Below are positions 52,551 through 63,415 of a stretch of DNA of 64,000 nt, in pieces. Origin of the DNA: Mammaliicoccus vitulinus (GTDB taxonomy: Bacteria; Bacillota; Bacilli; Staphylococcales; Staphylococcaceae); NCBI RefSeq assembly GCF_029024305.1, contig NZ_CP118974.1, positions 1,240,001-1,304,000 of the forward strand, given 5' to 3'. The notes under the pieces are model-generated. The model was not told the DNA's origin. It did not search any database and saw only the letters and a program-made list of their open reading frames with translations. The position numbers and the translations under genes were made by a program. The stretch's first letter is position 1. Every line of letters begins with the position of its first letter.

Positions 52551-53516
52551 TGCGAAATATTGTACTAAATCGTCTTTTGTTAATTGATTACTTAATCCTA
52601 CAAGAAGTTTTAATCGAGCTTTTTGGCCATTTAAACCATTTGATAAAATAATGCCCATTTGTTGTAACTGGTAGCCGCCACCTTCATATGCGTATATACC
52701 ACCAACAATACCGTTTAATGATCGTGAAACCATTACGACTGGTATATCAGCCTCTATTAAATGTTTGATGCCTTCTAACGCTGTTGGAGGCATATTTCCT
52801 TGACCGAGTGCTTCAATTATTAAACCATCGTATTTGTAGTCAACGAAAAAGTTTAATAAATCACTAGATAAATCCATATGTGCTTTTACAATACCGATTT
52901 TGATATTTGGATTGATTTCAGGATATTTCTTATAAGGAAATGGCTTATGATGGAATGAAACGTGTGTTTTTGTGACGCTTCCTATCGGTCCATAATTAGG
53001 GCTTTGAAAAGTGCTTGTATTCGAAGTATGCGTCTTCGTAACATTTTTAGCGGTATGAATTTCATCATTAAATACAACCATGACGCCTTTATTTTGAGCA
53101 TCATCAGTTGAAGCAACTTTTAATGCCGAAACATAGTTATATAAACCGTCAGAACCAATTTCGTTGGAAGATCTCATCGCACCTGTTAAAATTATAGGTA
53201 ACTCAGTATCTATTGTTAAATCTAACAAATAAGCTGTTTCTTCTAATGTATCCGTACCATGCGTGATAACAAATGCATCATATTCATTATTTTTGATTGA
53301 TTCGCATATGATATTTTTCAATTTAATAATATATTGATTGTTCATATGTGGAGAAGGTACTTGGAATGGATTGATTTCTGTAATGTCACCTAGAGATTGT
53401 ATAAACTGTTGATGTCTATGCATTGGATGCTCTGAGTTGGTTTCTACTTTACCTGTATCTTTATCTTCTGACATACTAATTGTTCCACCAGTATGTATAA
53501 CTAAAATTCTCTTCAT
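52548..53516 (-). CDS. ansA: L-asparaginase (type I)
   Basis: 322 residues from the ATG at 53516 (AGGAGG eight bases upstream). Active-site threonines in VIHTGGTISM and ITHGTDTLEETA are both present. It hydrolyses asparagine to aspartate and ammonia in the cytoplasm; no signal peptide is seen. Extending the frame to 53576 would add a segment without a binding site. Divergent from cmk. Confidence 0.95.
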   Translation of the reverse strand: MKRILVIHTGGTISMSEDKDTGKVETNSEHPMHRHQQFIQSLGDITEINPFQVPSPHMNNQYIIKLKNIICESIKNNEYDAFVITHGTDTLEETAYLLDLTIDTELPIILTGAMRSSNEIGSDGLYNYVSALKVASTDDAQNKGVMVVFNDEIHTAKNVTKTHTSNTSTFQSPNYGPIGSVTKTHVSFHHKPFPYKKYPEINPNIKIGIVKAHMDLSSDLLNFFVDYKYDGLIIEALGQGNMPPTALEGIKHLIEADIPVVMVSRSLNGIVGGIYAYEGGGYQLQQMGIILSNGLNGQKARLKLLVGLSNQLTKDDLVQYFA

Positions 53517-53569
53517 TTCTTTCCTCCTATTCATATGTTTATAATTTATGATAAAATATATAGGATTAA

Positions 53570-54244
<675 letters not shown>

Positions 54245-54322
54245 ATAGTTCGAATTCCTTGACAATTTAGCTTCATTATAAGAAGTTAATATTATGATAT
54301 TTATTTAAAGGAGGCAATTTTG

Positions 54323-55480
54323 ATGACGGAAGAATTCAACGAATCCATGATAAATGAAGTGCAAGAAGGTGACAAAGTAAAGGGTAGTGTACAGGCGATA
54401 GAAGATAAACATGTAGTAGTACACATAGTGGGTGGTAAATTTGATGGCATCATTCCAATAAGCCAACTGTCAACTCAACACATCGAAACAGCCAACGAAG
54501 TCGTCAATATTGGTGATGAAATCGAAGCGTTCGTAACTAAAATTGAACAAAATGAAGAAAGCGGTCATTATATATTATCTAAACGTAAATTAGATGAGAA
54601 TTTATCATACGAAAAATTACAAACTATTCTTGATGAAGATGAAACAATTGAAGCTGAAGTAACTGAAGTCGTTAAAGGTGGCTTAGTTGTTGATGCTGGC
54701 ATTAGAGGTTTCATACCTGCTTCATTAATTTCTGTTAATTATATCGAAGATTACTCTGATTATTTAGGTAAAGTATTAACACTTAAAATAGAAGAGTTAG
54801 ATCAAACGAATAATAGAGTGATTTTAAGCCGTAAAAAGGTAGAACAAGAAGCTTTAAGTTCACAAAAAGAAGATTTACTTAACAATATATCTCAAGGGGA
54901 TGTATTAGAAGGTAAAGTTGCTAGAATTGCTAACTTCGGTGCATTTATCGATCTAGGTGGTGTAGATGGCTTAGTACACGTATCTGAGTTGTCACACAAT
55001 CATGTTAAATCACCTGAAGAAGTTGTTACTGTTGGAGAGACAGTAAAAGTTAAAGTACGCGCAGTAGATAGAGAAGCAGAAAGAATTTCTTTATCTATTA
55101 AAGATACTTTAGCAAGTCCGTTCGAACAAATTGATACGAATTTCACAGTTGGCGATATCGTACCAGGTAAAGTTGTTCGTTTAGCACAATTTGGAGCATT
55201 TGTAGAAATCGCGCCAGGATTACAAGGTTTGGTACACATTTCACAAATCAGCCATGAGCATATTGGCAATCCAGAAGAAGTGCTAGAAAAAGGACAAGAT
55301 GTTCAAGTCAAAATATTAGCTATTGATAAAGATGAAGAAAGAATTTCATTATCAATTAAAGATACTATTGAACAAGAAACAGATTATGATGAATCTTATT
55401 TAAATCAAAGAGATACTGATGAAGATAATCCTACATTAGGCGATATTTTTGGAGATAAACTAAAAGATTTTAAATTATAA
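54323..55480 (+). CDS. rpsA: 30S ribosomal protein S1 homologue
   Basis: 385 residues from the ATG at 54323, eight bases after AAAGGAGG. Four S1 RNA-binding repeats can be seen, beginning near residues 15 (GDKVKGSVQAIEDKHVVV), 100, 188 (GDVLEGKVARIANFGAFID) and 273 (GDIVPGKVVRLAQFGAFVE); this is the shorter Firmicutes form. It helps mRNA association with the ribosome. A terminator follows directly. Confidence 0.94.
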   Translation: MTEEFNESMINEVQEGDKVKGSVQAIEDKHVVVHIVGGKFDGIIPISQLSTQHIETANEVVNIGDEIEAFVTKIEQNEESGHYILSKRKLDENLSYEKLQTILDEDETIEAEVTEVVKGGLVVDAGIRGFIPASLISVNYIEDYSDYLGKVLTLKIEELDQTNNRVILSRKKVEQEALSSQKEDLLNNISQGDVLEGKVARIANFGAFIDLGGVDGLVHVSELSHNHVKSPEEVVTVGETVKVKVRAVDREAERISLSIKDTLASPFEQIDTNFTVGDIVPGKVVRLAQFGAFVEIAPGLQGLVHISQISHEHIGNPEEVLEKGQDVQVKILAIDKDEERISLSIKDTIEQETDYDESYLNQRDTDEDNPTLGDIFGDKLKDFKL

Positions 55481-55485
55481 TGATA

Positions 55486-55526
55486 TAAAAAGCCATTCTA
55501 AATAAACTTTGAATGGCTTTTTTTAA
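55486..55526 (+). terminator. rpsA terminator
   Basis: AAAAGCCATTC pairs with GAATGGCTTTT, followed by more Ts. Confidence 0.9.
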
Positions 55527-55592
55527 TTCCATAGGCTAAACTGACATGATATGTTAAAATAAAAAGGATTATGAATGAGAGGAAGTAGGTTT

Positions 55593-56903
55593 ATGACGAA
55601 ACCCATTATAGCAATTGTAGGTAAACCAAATGTAGGAAAATCTACAATTTTCAATAGAATTATAGGCGAGAGAGTATCAATTGTCGAAGATACACCTGGT
55701 ATTACAAGAGACAGAATATATTCAAGTGGTGAATGGTTAACACATGACTTTAACTTAATTGATACTGGTGGAATTGACTTAGGTGATGAACCTTTCCAAC
55801 AACAAATTAGGGCACAAGCAGAAGTAGCTATTGATGAAGCAGACGTTATTATCTTTATGGTAAATGGCCGTGAAGGTGTGACACAAGCAGATGAAATGGT
55901 AGCTAAAATACTATATAAATCAAATAAACCTGTCGTATTAGCAGTTAATAAAATTGATAATCCTGAGATGAGAAGTGAAATTTATGACTTTTATTCATTA
56001 GGTTTCGGCGAACCATTTCCAATTTCAGGTTCACACGGATTAGGCTTAGGAGATTTACTAGACGAAGCTGCTAGACACTTTCCTGAAGATACAGAACCTG
56101 AATATGATGATGAAACGATTAGATTATCACTTATTGGACGACCAAATGTAGGGAAATCTAGTTTGATAAATGCCATTTTAGGTGAAGAACGTGTTATCGT
56201 ATCTCCAATTGCAGGTACAACTAGAGACGCAATCGATACTTTATATACTTATGACGAACAAGAGTATGTGTTAATAGATACAGCAGGTATGAGAAAAAAA
56301 GGTAAAGTATATGAAAATACCGAAAAATATTCAGTATTAAGAGCACTTAAAGCAATTGAAAGATCTAATGTAGTACTTGTTGTAATCGATGCTGATGACG
56401 GTATTATTGAACAAGATAAGAAAGTTGCAGGATATGCGCACGAAGCGGGTAAAGCAATTGTAATAGTAGTCAATAAATGGGACACAGTAGAAAAAGATTC
56501 AAAAACAATGAAAAAATTCGAAGAAAAAGTTAGAGATAACTTCCAATTCTTAGATTATGCACCAATTGCTTTTGTATCTGCTTTAGAAAAATCACGTTTG
56601 AAAACGTTATTCCCACTTATTACAATGGCAGATGAAAACCATCGTAAACGTGTACAAAGTTCTACTTTAAATGAAGTCATTACAGATGCTGTTGCGATGA
56701 ATCCAACACCAACTGATAATGGTAGAAGATTGAATATTTTCTATGCAACACAAGTTGCTATTCAACCTCCAACATTTGTAATATTCGTGAATGATGCTGA
56801 ATTAATGCACTTCTCTTATAAACGTTTCATAGAAAACCGTATAAGAGATGCGTTCGGTTATGAAGGAACACCAATTCATTTAATCTCAAGAAAAAGAAAC
56901 TAA
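55593..56903 (+). CDS. der: GTPase Der (EngA)
   Basis: 436 residues from the ATG at 55593; GAGAGGAAG lies seven bases upstream and the product begins [18 protein letters not shown]. Two tandem GTPase domains with P-loops GKPNVGKST and GRPNVGKSS, switch regions DTPGITRDR and DTAGM, and guanine motifs NKID and NKWD, followed by a KH-like domain. It acts in assembly of the 50S subunit. gpsA follows after 19 bp. Confidence 0.97.
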   Translation: MTKPIIAIVGKPNVGKSTIFNRIIGERVSIVEDTPGITRDRIYSSGEWLTHDFNLIDTGGIDLGDEPFQQQIRAQAEVAIDEADVIIFMVNGREGVTQADEMVAKILYKSNKPVVLAVNKIDNPEMRSEIYDFYSLGFGEPFPISGSHGLGLGDLLDEAARHFPEDTEPEYDDETIRLSLIGRPNVGKSSLINAILGEERVIVSPIAGTTRDAIDTLYTYDEQEYVLIDTAGMRKKGKVYENTEKYSVLRALKAIERSNVVLVVIDADDGIIEQDKKVAGYAHEAGKAIVIVVNKWDTVEKDSKTMKKFEEKVRDNFQFLDYAPIAFVSALEKSRLKTLFPLITMADENHRKRVQSSTLNEVITDAVAMNPTPTDNGRRLNIFYATQVAIQPPTFVIFVNDAELMHFSYKRFIENRIRDAFGYEGTPIHLISRKRN

Positions 56904-56922
56904 TGTAAAAGGATTGATAAAT

Positions 56923-57927
56923 ATGACAAATATAACTGTGTTTGGTACCGGAAGTTGGGGAACTGCATTAGCTAGTGTTTTAGCAGACAATCATCATGAT
57001 GTTTTAATGTGGGGAAAAACTGAAAATACAATCAATGAAATTAATAAAGAACATACTAATTCAAAATATTTAAAAACAATTTCTATAAATGAAAATATTA
57101 AAGCAACGACAAATATGAAAGATGCTGTGCATCATGCTTCAATATTTATAATCGCTGTACCAACTAAAGCAATTCGCGAAGTTTCTGAACATATTAACGA
57201 AATTGCGTATGGTAAAAAAGTTTTCATACATGTATCAAAAGGTATTGAACCTGGAACATTCAAAAGAATCTCCGAAATGATTGATGAATCCATCAATTCT
57301 AAAATAAACGGAGGTATTGCCGTATTATCAGGTCCAAGTCATGCTGAAGAAGTTGCAATCAAGCATCCTACAACAGTTTCAGTATCTTCAGAAAGTGAAG
57401 AAGTTGCGAAATTAGCACAAGATTTATTTATGACAGATTATTTCCGTGTTTATACGAATAATGATTTAATTGGAATAGAAATTGGTGGCGCACTAAAAAA
57501 TATTATCGCACTTGCTGCAGGTATAACTGACGGTATAGGATATGGCGATAATGCTAAAGCTGCACTTATGACAAGAGGCTTAGCAGAAATTACGCGTTTA
57601 GGCGTTAAAATGGGTGCAGATCCAATGACTTTCCTCGGACTCGGGGGCATAGGCGACCTAATTGTAACGTGTACTTCAGTTCATTCAAGAAACTGGAAAT
57701 GCGGTAATATGCTAGGTAAAGGTGCAACATTAGAAGAAGCTTTAGAAGAAATGAACATGGTAGTTGAAGGTGTCAGAACAACTAAAGCTGCCTATAACTT
57801 ATCTAAAAAATATGATGTAGAAATGCCTATTACATCAGGTCTATATAAAGTATTATTCGAAGATTATCCTGTTTCAGAAGGCGTTAAAGACCTTATGGAA
57901 CGCGACAAAAAGTCAGAGAATATTTAA
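56923..57927 (+). CDS. gpsA: Glycerol-3-phosphate dehydrogenase (NAD(P)+)
   Basis: 334 residues from the ATG at 56923 (AAAGGA nine bases upstream). NAD fold [16 protein letters not shown], the lysine region [16 protein letters not shown] and [12 protein letters not shown] are diagnostic. It makes sn-glycerol 3-phosphate for phospholipids. Two small envelope genes follow closely, an order shared with Bacillus (gpsA-yphE-yphF). Confidence 0.96.
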   Translation: MTNITVFGTGSWGTALASVLADNHHDVLMWGKTENTINEINKEHTNSKYLKTISINENIKATTNMKDAVHHASIFIIAVPTKAIREVSEHINEIAYGKKVFIHVSKGIEPGTFKRISEMIDESINSKINGGIAVLSGPSHAEEVAIKHPTTVSVSSESEEVAKLAQDLFMTDYFRVYTNNDLIGIEIGGALKNIIALAAGITDGIGYGDNAKAALMTRGLAEITRLGVKMGADPMTFLGLGGIGDLIVTCTSVHSRNWKCGNMLGKGATLEEALEEMNMVVEGVRTTKAAYNLSKKYDVEMPITSGLYKVLFEDYPVSEGVKDLMERDKKSENI

Positions 57928-57944
57928 GCAAGTGAGGTATTTAA

Positions 57945-58151
57945 ATGTTTGATATATCAAGAATGGATTTAATGTGGGTGTCTTTTTACTCGATAGGCTT
58001 TATGATTTTAGCGATTATACTCGTATATTTGTCTAGATTTAAATTTAAAAACAGAATTTTAAGTGGTATTACGATGTTATTAGCGGTTATATCACTTATT
58101 CTTGCTGGTATTTTTATGATCGTTGTATTAGGTGGATCTAGCCATGCATAA
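57945..58151 (+). CDS. DUF2768 small membrane protein (YphE-like)
   Basis: 68 residues, two hydrophobic helices (about 11-29 and 42-63) joined by SRFKFKNRI. The family is conserved next to gpsA in Bacilli; no function is known. GTGAGGT precedes the ATG. It overlaps the lipoprotein gene by 8 bp. Confidence 0.78.
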   Translation: MFDISRMDLMWVSFYSIGFMILAIILVYLSRFKFKNRILSGITMLLAVISLILAGIFMIVVLGGSSHA

Positions 58152-58869
58152 TTATAAAAAAATAACATTTCTTATATTATGTTGTACATTACTCTTATCT
58201 GCATGTGCATTTCCTGATAAGGAAAAAGGGGAAAACCAAGTACCTGCTAAAGACCAATTAACGATGGTTCAAACGGCAGTAGATGAATATCAAAAAGCGA
58301 GTAATGGTTTATTACCTCTTAAAGAACGAGACGATAGCTATTCAATATATTTAAAGCACCCAGTAGATTTTAATAAATTAAAGCCAAAGTTCTTATCACA
58401 ACTTCCAGGTAATGCATTTGAAAATGGTGGTATATACCAATATGTCATTATGGATGTCGATAAAGATCCAAAAGTACATTTAATTGATTTAAGAACTTCT
58501 GAAGTGTTAAAAGATATTAGAATTAGAATTGATGCGAGCGGTGAGCCGTTACAACTCGGGAAAAAAGTTGCGCCTAACGTATATGAAATTGACTATAAAA
58601 AATATGGTTTTAAGAAAAAACCTACAGTTCCAAGTCCTTATAGTAACGAAAGATTACCTGTTTATATGAACGGTGGTAACGATTTCGTAATTGATTATCG
58701 ATTAGATTTAGCAAAAGCAATTAAAAAAGAAAAGTCGCTTCCTAAACCTGGTACAGACATTCGCTACCTACTTTATAAAGAAACGCCTATACTACCGGCT
58801 TATTCACCAGAATTTACAATAAATAGCAAAAATGAGCCCGTTTTTAAATCAAAAGTGAAAAAATATTAA
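58144..58869 (+). CDS. Lipoprotein of the YphF type
   Basis: 241 residues from the ATG at 58144 (AGGTGG eight bases upstream). A signal peptide ends in the lipobox LLLSAC, so the mature protein would start at the cysteine near residue 21 and sit on the outer face of the membrane. The rest is a soluble domain with no motif I recognise. In B. subtilis spoIVA follows yphF; here hup follows instead. Confidence 0.82.
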   Translation: MHNYKKITFLILCCTLLLSACAFPDKEKGENQVPAKDQLTMVQTAVDEYQKASNGLLPLKERDDSYSIYLKHPVDFNKLKPKFLSQLPGNAFENGGIYQYVIMDVDKDPKVHLIDLRTSEVLKDIRIRIDASGEPLQLGKKVAPNVYEIDYKKYGFKKKPTVPSPYSNERLPVYMNGGNDFVIDYRLDLAKAIKKEKSLPKPGTDIRYLLYKETPILPAYSPEFTINSKNEPVFKSKVKKY

Positions 58870-58996
58870 TAAAATTATAGAAATTATACATTAATAGCTT
58901 GTAAATCGTTGCAGTGACACTGGTTGTTGTGTTAAAGTCTTATCATAATGGTATTTATACATATCATTAGATAACCTTTTGGGAGGTGAAATTGAA

Positions 58997-59269
58997 ATGA
59001 ACAAAACAGAATTAATCAACTCAGTAAGTGAAAAAGCTAATTTAACTAAAAAAGAAGCCGGTCTTGCTGTAGATGCAGTGTTCGAATCAATTCAAAAATC
59101 TTTATCTGACGGTGAAAAAGTACAATTAATTGGTTTCGGTAACTTTGAAGTACGCGAAAGAGCTGCTCGTAAAGGACGTAACCCACAAACTGGTAAAGAA
59201 ATTGATATCCCTGCAAGCAAAGTTCCAGCTTTTAAAGCAGGTAAAGCATTAAAAGATGCAGTTAAATAA
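58997..59269 (+). CDS. hup: DNA-binding protein HU
   Basis: 90 residues from the ATG at 58997, with GGGAGGTGAA upstream. Complete HU fold: N-terminal helices ([21 protein letters not shown]) and the DNA-binding arm [20 protein letters not shown]. It compacts and bends DNA. Codon use is biased to frequent codons, as for an abundant protein. Monocistronic with its own terminator. Confidence 0.97.
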   Translation: MNKTELINSVSEKANLTKKEAGLAVDAVFESIQKSLSDGEKVQLIGFGNFEVRERAARKGRNPQTGKEIDIPASKVPAFKAGKALKDAVK

Positions 59270-59280
59270 TTGATTGTATC

Positions 59281-59308
59281 AAAGCCCTTATTAAGGGCTT
59301 TTTTTATT
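59281..59308 (+). terminator. hup terminator
   Basis: AAAGCCCTT pairs with AAGGGCTTT around ATT, followed by Ts. Confidence 0.93.
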
Positions 59309-59400
59309 TGTCTTATTTCTTTAAATGAATTAGATATATGCATTTTCAATTCATTTAACTTAGTGTTAAGATATATAGGTGATAATGTTGAGGTGATAAG

Positions 59401-59871
59401 ATGGATAAAATTGAAAAAATTTATAATAAAGAAATTTCTAATTTGTTAAAGGGCGTCCAGAATAGTAATGTTCCAGTAGTGAATCCCATTATTGCAGAAA
59501 TATTGAATAATATTAACGTTGATACGCATGCAAAGTTAGCTACGATATCTATTGATGCCTCAATGCGCTTTTTAAATCGTATTGGAGAACCTAACGTCTC
59601 CAATCAAGATATTTTAATAGGTGATCTTGTTAGTGCATACTTTTATAAATGTGCTACATTAAATAAAGATTTGAAATTTTTAGATACAATGACTAAAGCG
59701 ATTAGTAAACAAAATGAATTAAAGCAAACTTTAGCAAGTGATAAAACGAATGCCAATTCTAATATGATTAAAGAAATTGAATCTATTTATATTACAACGC
59801 TAATAGATTACTACGATATCAATATGGATAAAGAAAAGTTGAAAGATGAAATTTATGCATATTATTATTAA
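59401..59871 (+). CDS. hepS: Heptaprenyl diphosphate synthase component I
   Basis: 156 residues, helical, somewhat short for the family. It has no catalytic aspartate motifs, as expected of the small subunit. Identity rests on weak family features plus position directly before menG and hepT (gerCA-gerCB-gerCC order). With HepT it makes the C35 chain of menaquinone-7. GAGGTGA precedes the ATG. Confidence 0.8.
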   Translation: MDKIEKIYNKEISNLLKGVQNSNVPVVNPIIAEILNNINVDTHAKLATISIDASMRFLNRIGEPNVSNQDILIGDLVSAYFYKCATLNKDLKFLDTMTKAISKQNELKQTLASDKTNANSNMIKEIESIYITTLIDYYDINMDKEKLKDEIYAYYY

Positions 59872-59913
59872 TAAATAATAACTATATTTTAAAATTTAAA
59901 GGAATGAATAAAA

Positions 59914-60618
59914 GTGGATAATAAATCTAAATCAGAACACGTACATGACGTTTTCCAAAATATTTCTGGAAAATATGATACATTAAATAATATTATAAGT
60001 TTTGAACAGCATAAAAGATGGCGCAAATATACAATGAAACAAATGAATGTGAAACCTGGTTCAAAAGCTTTAGATGTATGTTGTGGAACTGCAGATTGGA
60101 CGATACAATTAAGTCATGCTGTTGGACCTTACGGTGAAGTGGTAGGCTTAGACTTCAGCGAAAACATGTTAGAAGTAGGCAAGAAAAAAACAGATAATAT
60201 GGCTAACATTCATTTGATACATGGTGATGCTATGAGTTTACCTTTTGAAGATAATGAATTCGACTATGTAACAATTGGTTTCGGATTAAGAAATGTTCCA
60301 GATTATAAACATGTCTTAAACGAACTTAAGAGAGTCGTTAAACCTGGTGGTATGGTTGTATGTTTAGAAACAAGTCAACCAACTGTGCCAGTGTTCAAAC
60401 AAATGTATCGATTCTATTTCAAAAATATCATGCCATTATTCGGAAAATTATTTGCAAAATCTTTACAAGAATATAATTGGTTACAAGAATCTGCCGGAAA
60501 CTTTCCTGGCAAAAAAGAATTAGCAGAAATGTTCGCTGATGTTGGTTACGAAAGAATAAAAATCAAAAGTTTTACTGGCGGCGTTTCGGCTATGCATTTA
60601 GCTTATAAACCTAAATAA
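59914..60618 (+). CDS. menG: Demethylmenaquinone methyltransferase
   Basis: 234 residues from a GTG at 59914 (AAAGGA ten bases upstream). SAM-binding motif [15 protein letters not shown] near residues 51-65, [14 protein letters not shown] and the UbiE/MenG signatures [16 protein letters not shown] and [12 protein letters not shown]. It performs the last step of menaquinone synthesis, in the same unit as the side-chain synthase subunits. Confidence 0.96.
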   Translation: MDNKSKSEHVHDVFQNISGKYDTLNNIISFEQHKRWRKYTMKQMNVKPGSKALDVCCGTADWTIQLSHAVGPYGEVVGLDFSENMLEVGKKKTDNMANIHLIHGDAMSLPFEDNEFDYVTIGFGLRNVPDYKHVLNELKRVVKPGGMVVCLETSQPTVPVFKQMYRFYFKNIMPLFGKLFAKSLQEYNWLQESAGNFPGKKELAEMFADVGYERIKIKSFTGGVSAMHLAYKPK

Positions 60619-60630
60619 CAAGGTGATTAC

Positions 60631-61593
60631 ATGTATGATAAAACAAAAATCCATTTAAACAAAGAAGTAAAAGAAATAGAAAAACAACTTAATAACTATA
60701 TTAATAGTGATCAAAATACAATAAATGAAGCTTGCCAATATTTATTAACGTCTGGTGGTAAACGTATACGTCCATTGTTTACATTAATCGCCAGTCAATT
60801 TGGCGAGCGATATTCAAAAGATGTAATCACAGTAGCTACAACTTTAGAGCTTATACATATGGCTAGTTTAGTTCACGATGACGTAATTGATAAAAGTGAC
60901 AAGCGAAGAGGGAAACCTACTATTGCAAAGAAGTGGGATGTACAAACAGCAGTCATAACAGGTAATTATTTGTTATCTCAATCATTAAATGCTGTAAGCA
61001 CCATTGAACATCCTGACCTACACAAGCAATTGGCCCACGGTATCATAGAAGTTTGTAGAGGAGAACTCTTCCAATTTGAAGATCAATTTATTTCAAATCA
61101 ATCTATTACGAACTATTTACGTCGAATTAAACGTAAAACAGCTTTACTTATTTCATTATCTACAGAATTAGGTGCATATGCTGCACGAGCAGATAATGAA
61201 ACAGTTAAAAAGCTAACTAAAATTGGCTATTACATAGGCATGAGTTATCAAATTGTGGATGATATATTAGACTTTACGAGTACTGAAAAGAAATTAGGTA
61301 AGCCAGTTGGTTCGGATTTAAAAAATGGCCATCTTACTTTACCAGTATTGTTAAGAATGAAAAACTCATCTGAATTTAAAGAACATATCAATAAATTACA
61401 TGCGGATAGCCCAGCAGAAACATTCGATTTATTAGTAGAAGAAATCATTACATCTGAAGAATTGCAAAAATCAAAAGAAGTAAGTAATAATTATTTACAT
61501 AAAGCTGAAGATTTAATTGATACGCTAAATAATGAATCAGGCAAAAAGATGCTTTTAGAAATAATTATGAAAATAAGAGATAGAAACCATTAG
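60631..61593 (+). CDS. hepT: Heptaprenyl diphosphate synthase component II
   Basis: 320 residues, the catalytic subunit. First aspartate motif in SLVHDDVIDKSDKRRGKPT, second in QIVDDILDFTSTEKKLGKPVG, and GGKRIRPLF near the N-terminus. It elongates farnesyl diphosphate with IPP to the C35 product. AAGGTGATTAC precedes the ATG. A cre-like sequence overlaps its stop codon. Confidence 0.95.
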   Translation: MYDKTKIHLNKEVKEIEKQLNNYINSDQNTINEACQYLLTSGGKRIRPLFTLIASQFGERYSKDVITVATTLELIHMASLVHDDVIDKSDKRRGKPTIAKKWDVQTAVITGNYLLSQSLNAVSTIEHPDLHKQLAHGIIEVCRGELFQFEDQFISNQSITNYLRRIKRKTALLISLSTELGAYAARADNETVKKLTKIGYYIGMSYQIVDDILDFTSTEKKLGKPVGSDLKNGHLTLPVLLRMKNSSEFKEHINKLHADSPAETFDLLVEEIITSEELQKSKEVSNNYLHKAEDLIDTLNNESGKKMLLEIIMKIRDRNH

Positions 61594-61629
61594 AAAGCGC
61601 TTGCAACTCCCTTTCTTCAATGATAAACT
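61592..61629 (+). promoter_or_regulatory. ndk promoter overlapped by a cre-like sequence
   Basis: TTGCAA (61601-61606) and TAAACT (61624-61629) with a 17-bp spacer. AGAAAGCGCTTGCA (61592-61605) has the cre core AAAGCGCTT and covers the -35; it deviates from the strict consensus at about three positions. Binding here would block the promoter. Confidence 0.5.
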
Positions 61630-61668
61630 TATCTTGGATTTACATAAAACAAAGGTAGGGATTACGCA

Positions 61669-62118
61669 ATGGAAAGAACATTTTTAATGATTAAACCTGA
61701 TGCAGTTCAAAGAAACCTAATTGGTGAAGTTGTTTCACGATTAGAAAGAAAGGGATTAAAATTAGTTGCAGCAAAATTGTTTCAAGCTAATGAAGAATTA
61801 GCGAAAGAACATTATGCTGAACATGTTGAAAAGCCTTTTTATAACAAATTAGTGAGCTTTATTACATCAGGCCCAGTATTTGCAATGGTAGTTGAAGGTA
61901 AGAATGTAGTGGAAGTTACGAGAACAATTGTTGGAGAAACAAACCCTACTAAAGCAGCTCCAGGTACTATAAGAGGGGATTATGGTATTGATTTAGGAAG
62001 AAACATTATTCACGGATCTGATTCTAATGAATCTGCTGCACGTGAAATAAGTTTATGGTTTGATGAATCGGAACTTAATGATTATATATTAAATGATGAA
62101 AAATGGGTATATGAATAA
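61669..62118 (+). CDS. ndk: Nucleoside diphosphate kinase
   Basis: 149 residues. N-terminal [19 protein letters not shown] and the active-site histidine in [14 protein letters not shown]. It equalises nucleoside triphosphate pools. Its own promoter lies at the hepT 3' end; a strong terminator follows. Confidence 0.96.
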   Translation: MERTFLMIKPDAVQRNLIGEVVSRLERKGLKLVAAKLFQANEELAKEHYAEHVEKPFYNKLVSFITSGPVFAMVVEGKNVVEVTRTIVGETNPTKAAPGTIRGDYGIDLGRNIIHGSDSNESAAREISLWFDESELNDYILNDEKWVYE

Positions 62119-62125
62119 TAAACAC

Positions 62126-62176
62126 AAGCGAGGAATAGTTTAACAAATTTTTGTTAAACTATTCCTCGCTTTTTGT
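62126..62176 (+). terminator. ndk terminator
   Basis: AAGCGAGGAATAGTTTAAC pairs perfectly with GTTAAACTATTCCTCGCTT (19 bp) with Ts after it. Confidence 0.94.
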
Positions 62177-62240
62177 TAATTTAAAGCGTTAAATATGATA
62201 TGATTAATTTTATATTTAATTAACAGTAGGGAGAGATAAT

Positions 62241-63407
62241 ATGCGTTACTTAACATCTGGTGAATCACATGGACCACAACTGACTGTCATTATTGAAGGT
62301 GTTCCAGCTAATTTGAAAATTGACGTCAATGAAATCAATGAAGAAATGTTTAAACGTCAAGGCGGTTACGGACGTGGTCGTCGTATGCAAATTGAAAAAG
62401 ATGCTGTAGAAATCGTTTCAGGTGTGAGACATGGTTATACTTTAGGTAGCCCTATTACACTCATCGTAAAAAATGATGATTTTAAACATTGGAGAAAAAT
62501 CATGGGTGCAGATCCATTAACTGAAGAAGAAATAGAAAATATGAAAAGAGTTATTACGAAACCGAGACCAGGACATGCAGATCTTGTTGGTGGGATGAAA
62601 TATAACCATAGAGATTTAAGAAATGTCCTTGAGCGTTCTTCTGCTCGTGAAACAGCAGCAAGAGTAGCTGTAGGTGCTGTTTCTAAAATTTTATTAAAAG
62701 CTTTAGATATAGATATTTATTCTAGAGTTATCGAAATAGGTGGCATAAAAGACGATTTTGAATACTCTCTTGAAGAAGTGAAAGAAAATATTGATCACAA
62801 TGATGTACGTTGTATTAATGATGACGTAGCAGAAAAAATGAGAAATCGAATAGATGAAGCGAAAAATGATGGTGATTCTATCGGCGGTATCGTTGAAGTT
62901 GTTGTAGAAAACATGCCTGCAGGTATTGGAAGTTATGTACATTATGACCGTAAATTAGATGGTCGTTTAGCTCAAGCGGTCGTTAGTATTAACGCTTTTA
63001 AAGGTGTTAGTTTCGGTGAAGGATTTAAAGCTGCTGAAAAACCAGGTAGCGAAATCCAAGATGAAATTGCATATGACAGTGAAAAAGGTTATCACCGTTT
63101 ATCAAACCATTTAGGTGGGCTTGAAGGTGGTATGTCAAATGGTATGCCAATCGTTATTAACGGTGTTATGAAACCTATACCAACATTATATAAACCATTA
63201 AATTCTGTCGATATAGATTCTAAAGAGAGCTTTAAAGCTACAATCGAAAGATCAGATAGTTGTGCAGTCCCTGCTGCAAGTGTAGTGTGTGAACACGTCA
63301 TTGCATTTGAAGTTGCTAAAGCAATTACAGAAGAGTATCAATCTAACCATATTGACCAATTACAAGATGCGATTAAAAACCATCGTAATTGGAACTTGAA
63401 TTTCTAG
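62241..63407 (+). CDS. aroC: Chorismate synthase
   Basis: 388 residues. Signatures [14 protein letters not shown] at the N-terminus, [23 protein letters not shown] and [15 protein letters not shown]. It converts EPSP to chorismate using reduced FMN; menaquinone and aromatic amino acids depend on it. AGGGAGAG precedes the ATG. aroB begins 9 bp after the stop. Confidence 0.97.
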   Translation: MRYLTSGESHGPQLTVIIEGVPANLKIDVNEINEEMFKRQGGYGRGRRMQIEKDAVEIVSGVRHGYTLGSPITLIVKNDDFKHWRKIMGADPLTEEEIENMKRVITKPRPGHADLVGGMKYNHRDLRNVLERSSARETAARVAVGAVSKILLKALDIDIYSRVIEIGGIKDDFEYSLEEVKENIDHNDVRCINDDVAEKMRNRIDEAKNDGDSIGGIVEVVVENMPAGIGSYVHYDRKLDGRLAQAVVSINAFKGVSFGEGFKAAEKPGSEIQDEIAYDSEKGYHRLSNHLGGLEGGMSNGMPIVINGVMKPIPTLYKPLNSVDIDSKESFKATIERSDSCAVPAASVVCEHVIAFEVAKAITEEYQSNHIDQLQDAIKNHRNWNLNF

Positions 63408-63415
63408 GTGATGAC

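Noticed and set aside
55683-55690. TTGTCGAA, a possible 0A box
   Set aside because: It lies inside the der coding region and a 7-8 base match is expected by chance.
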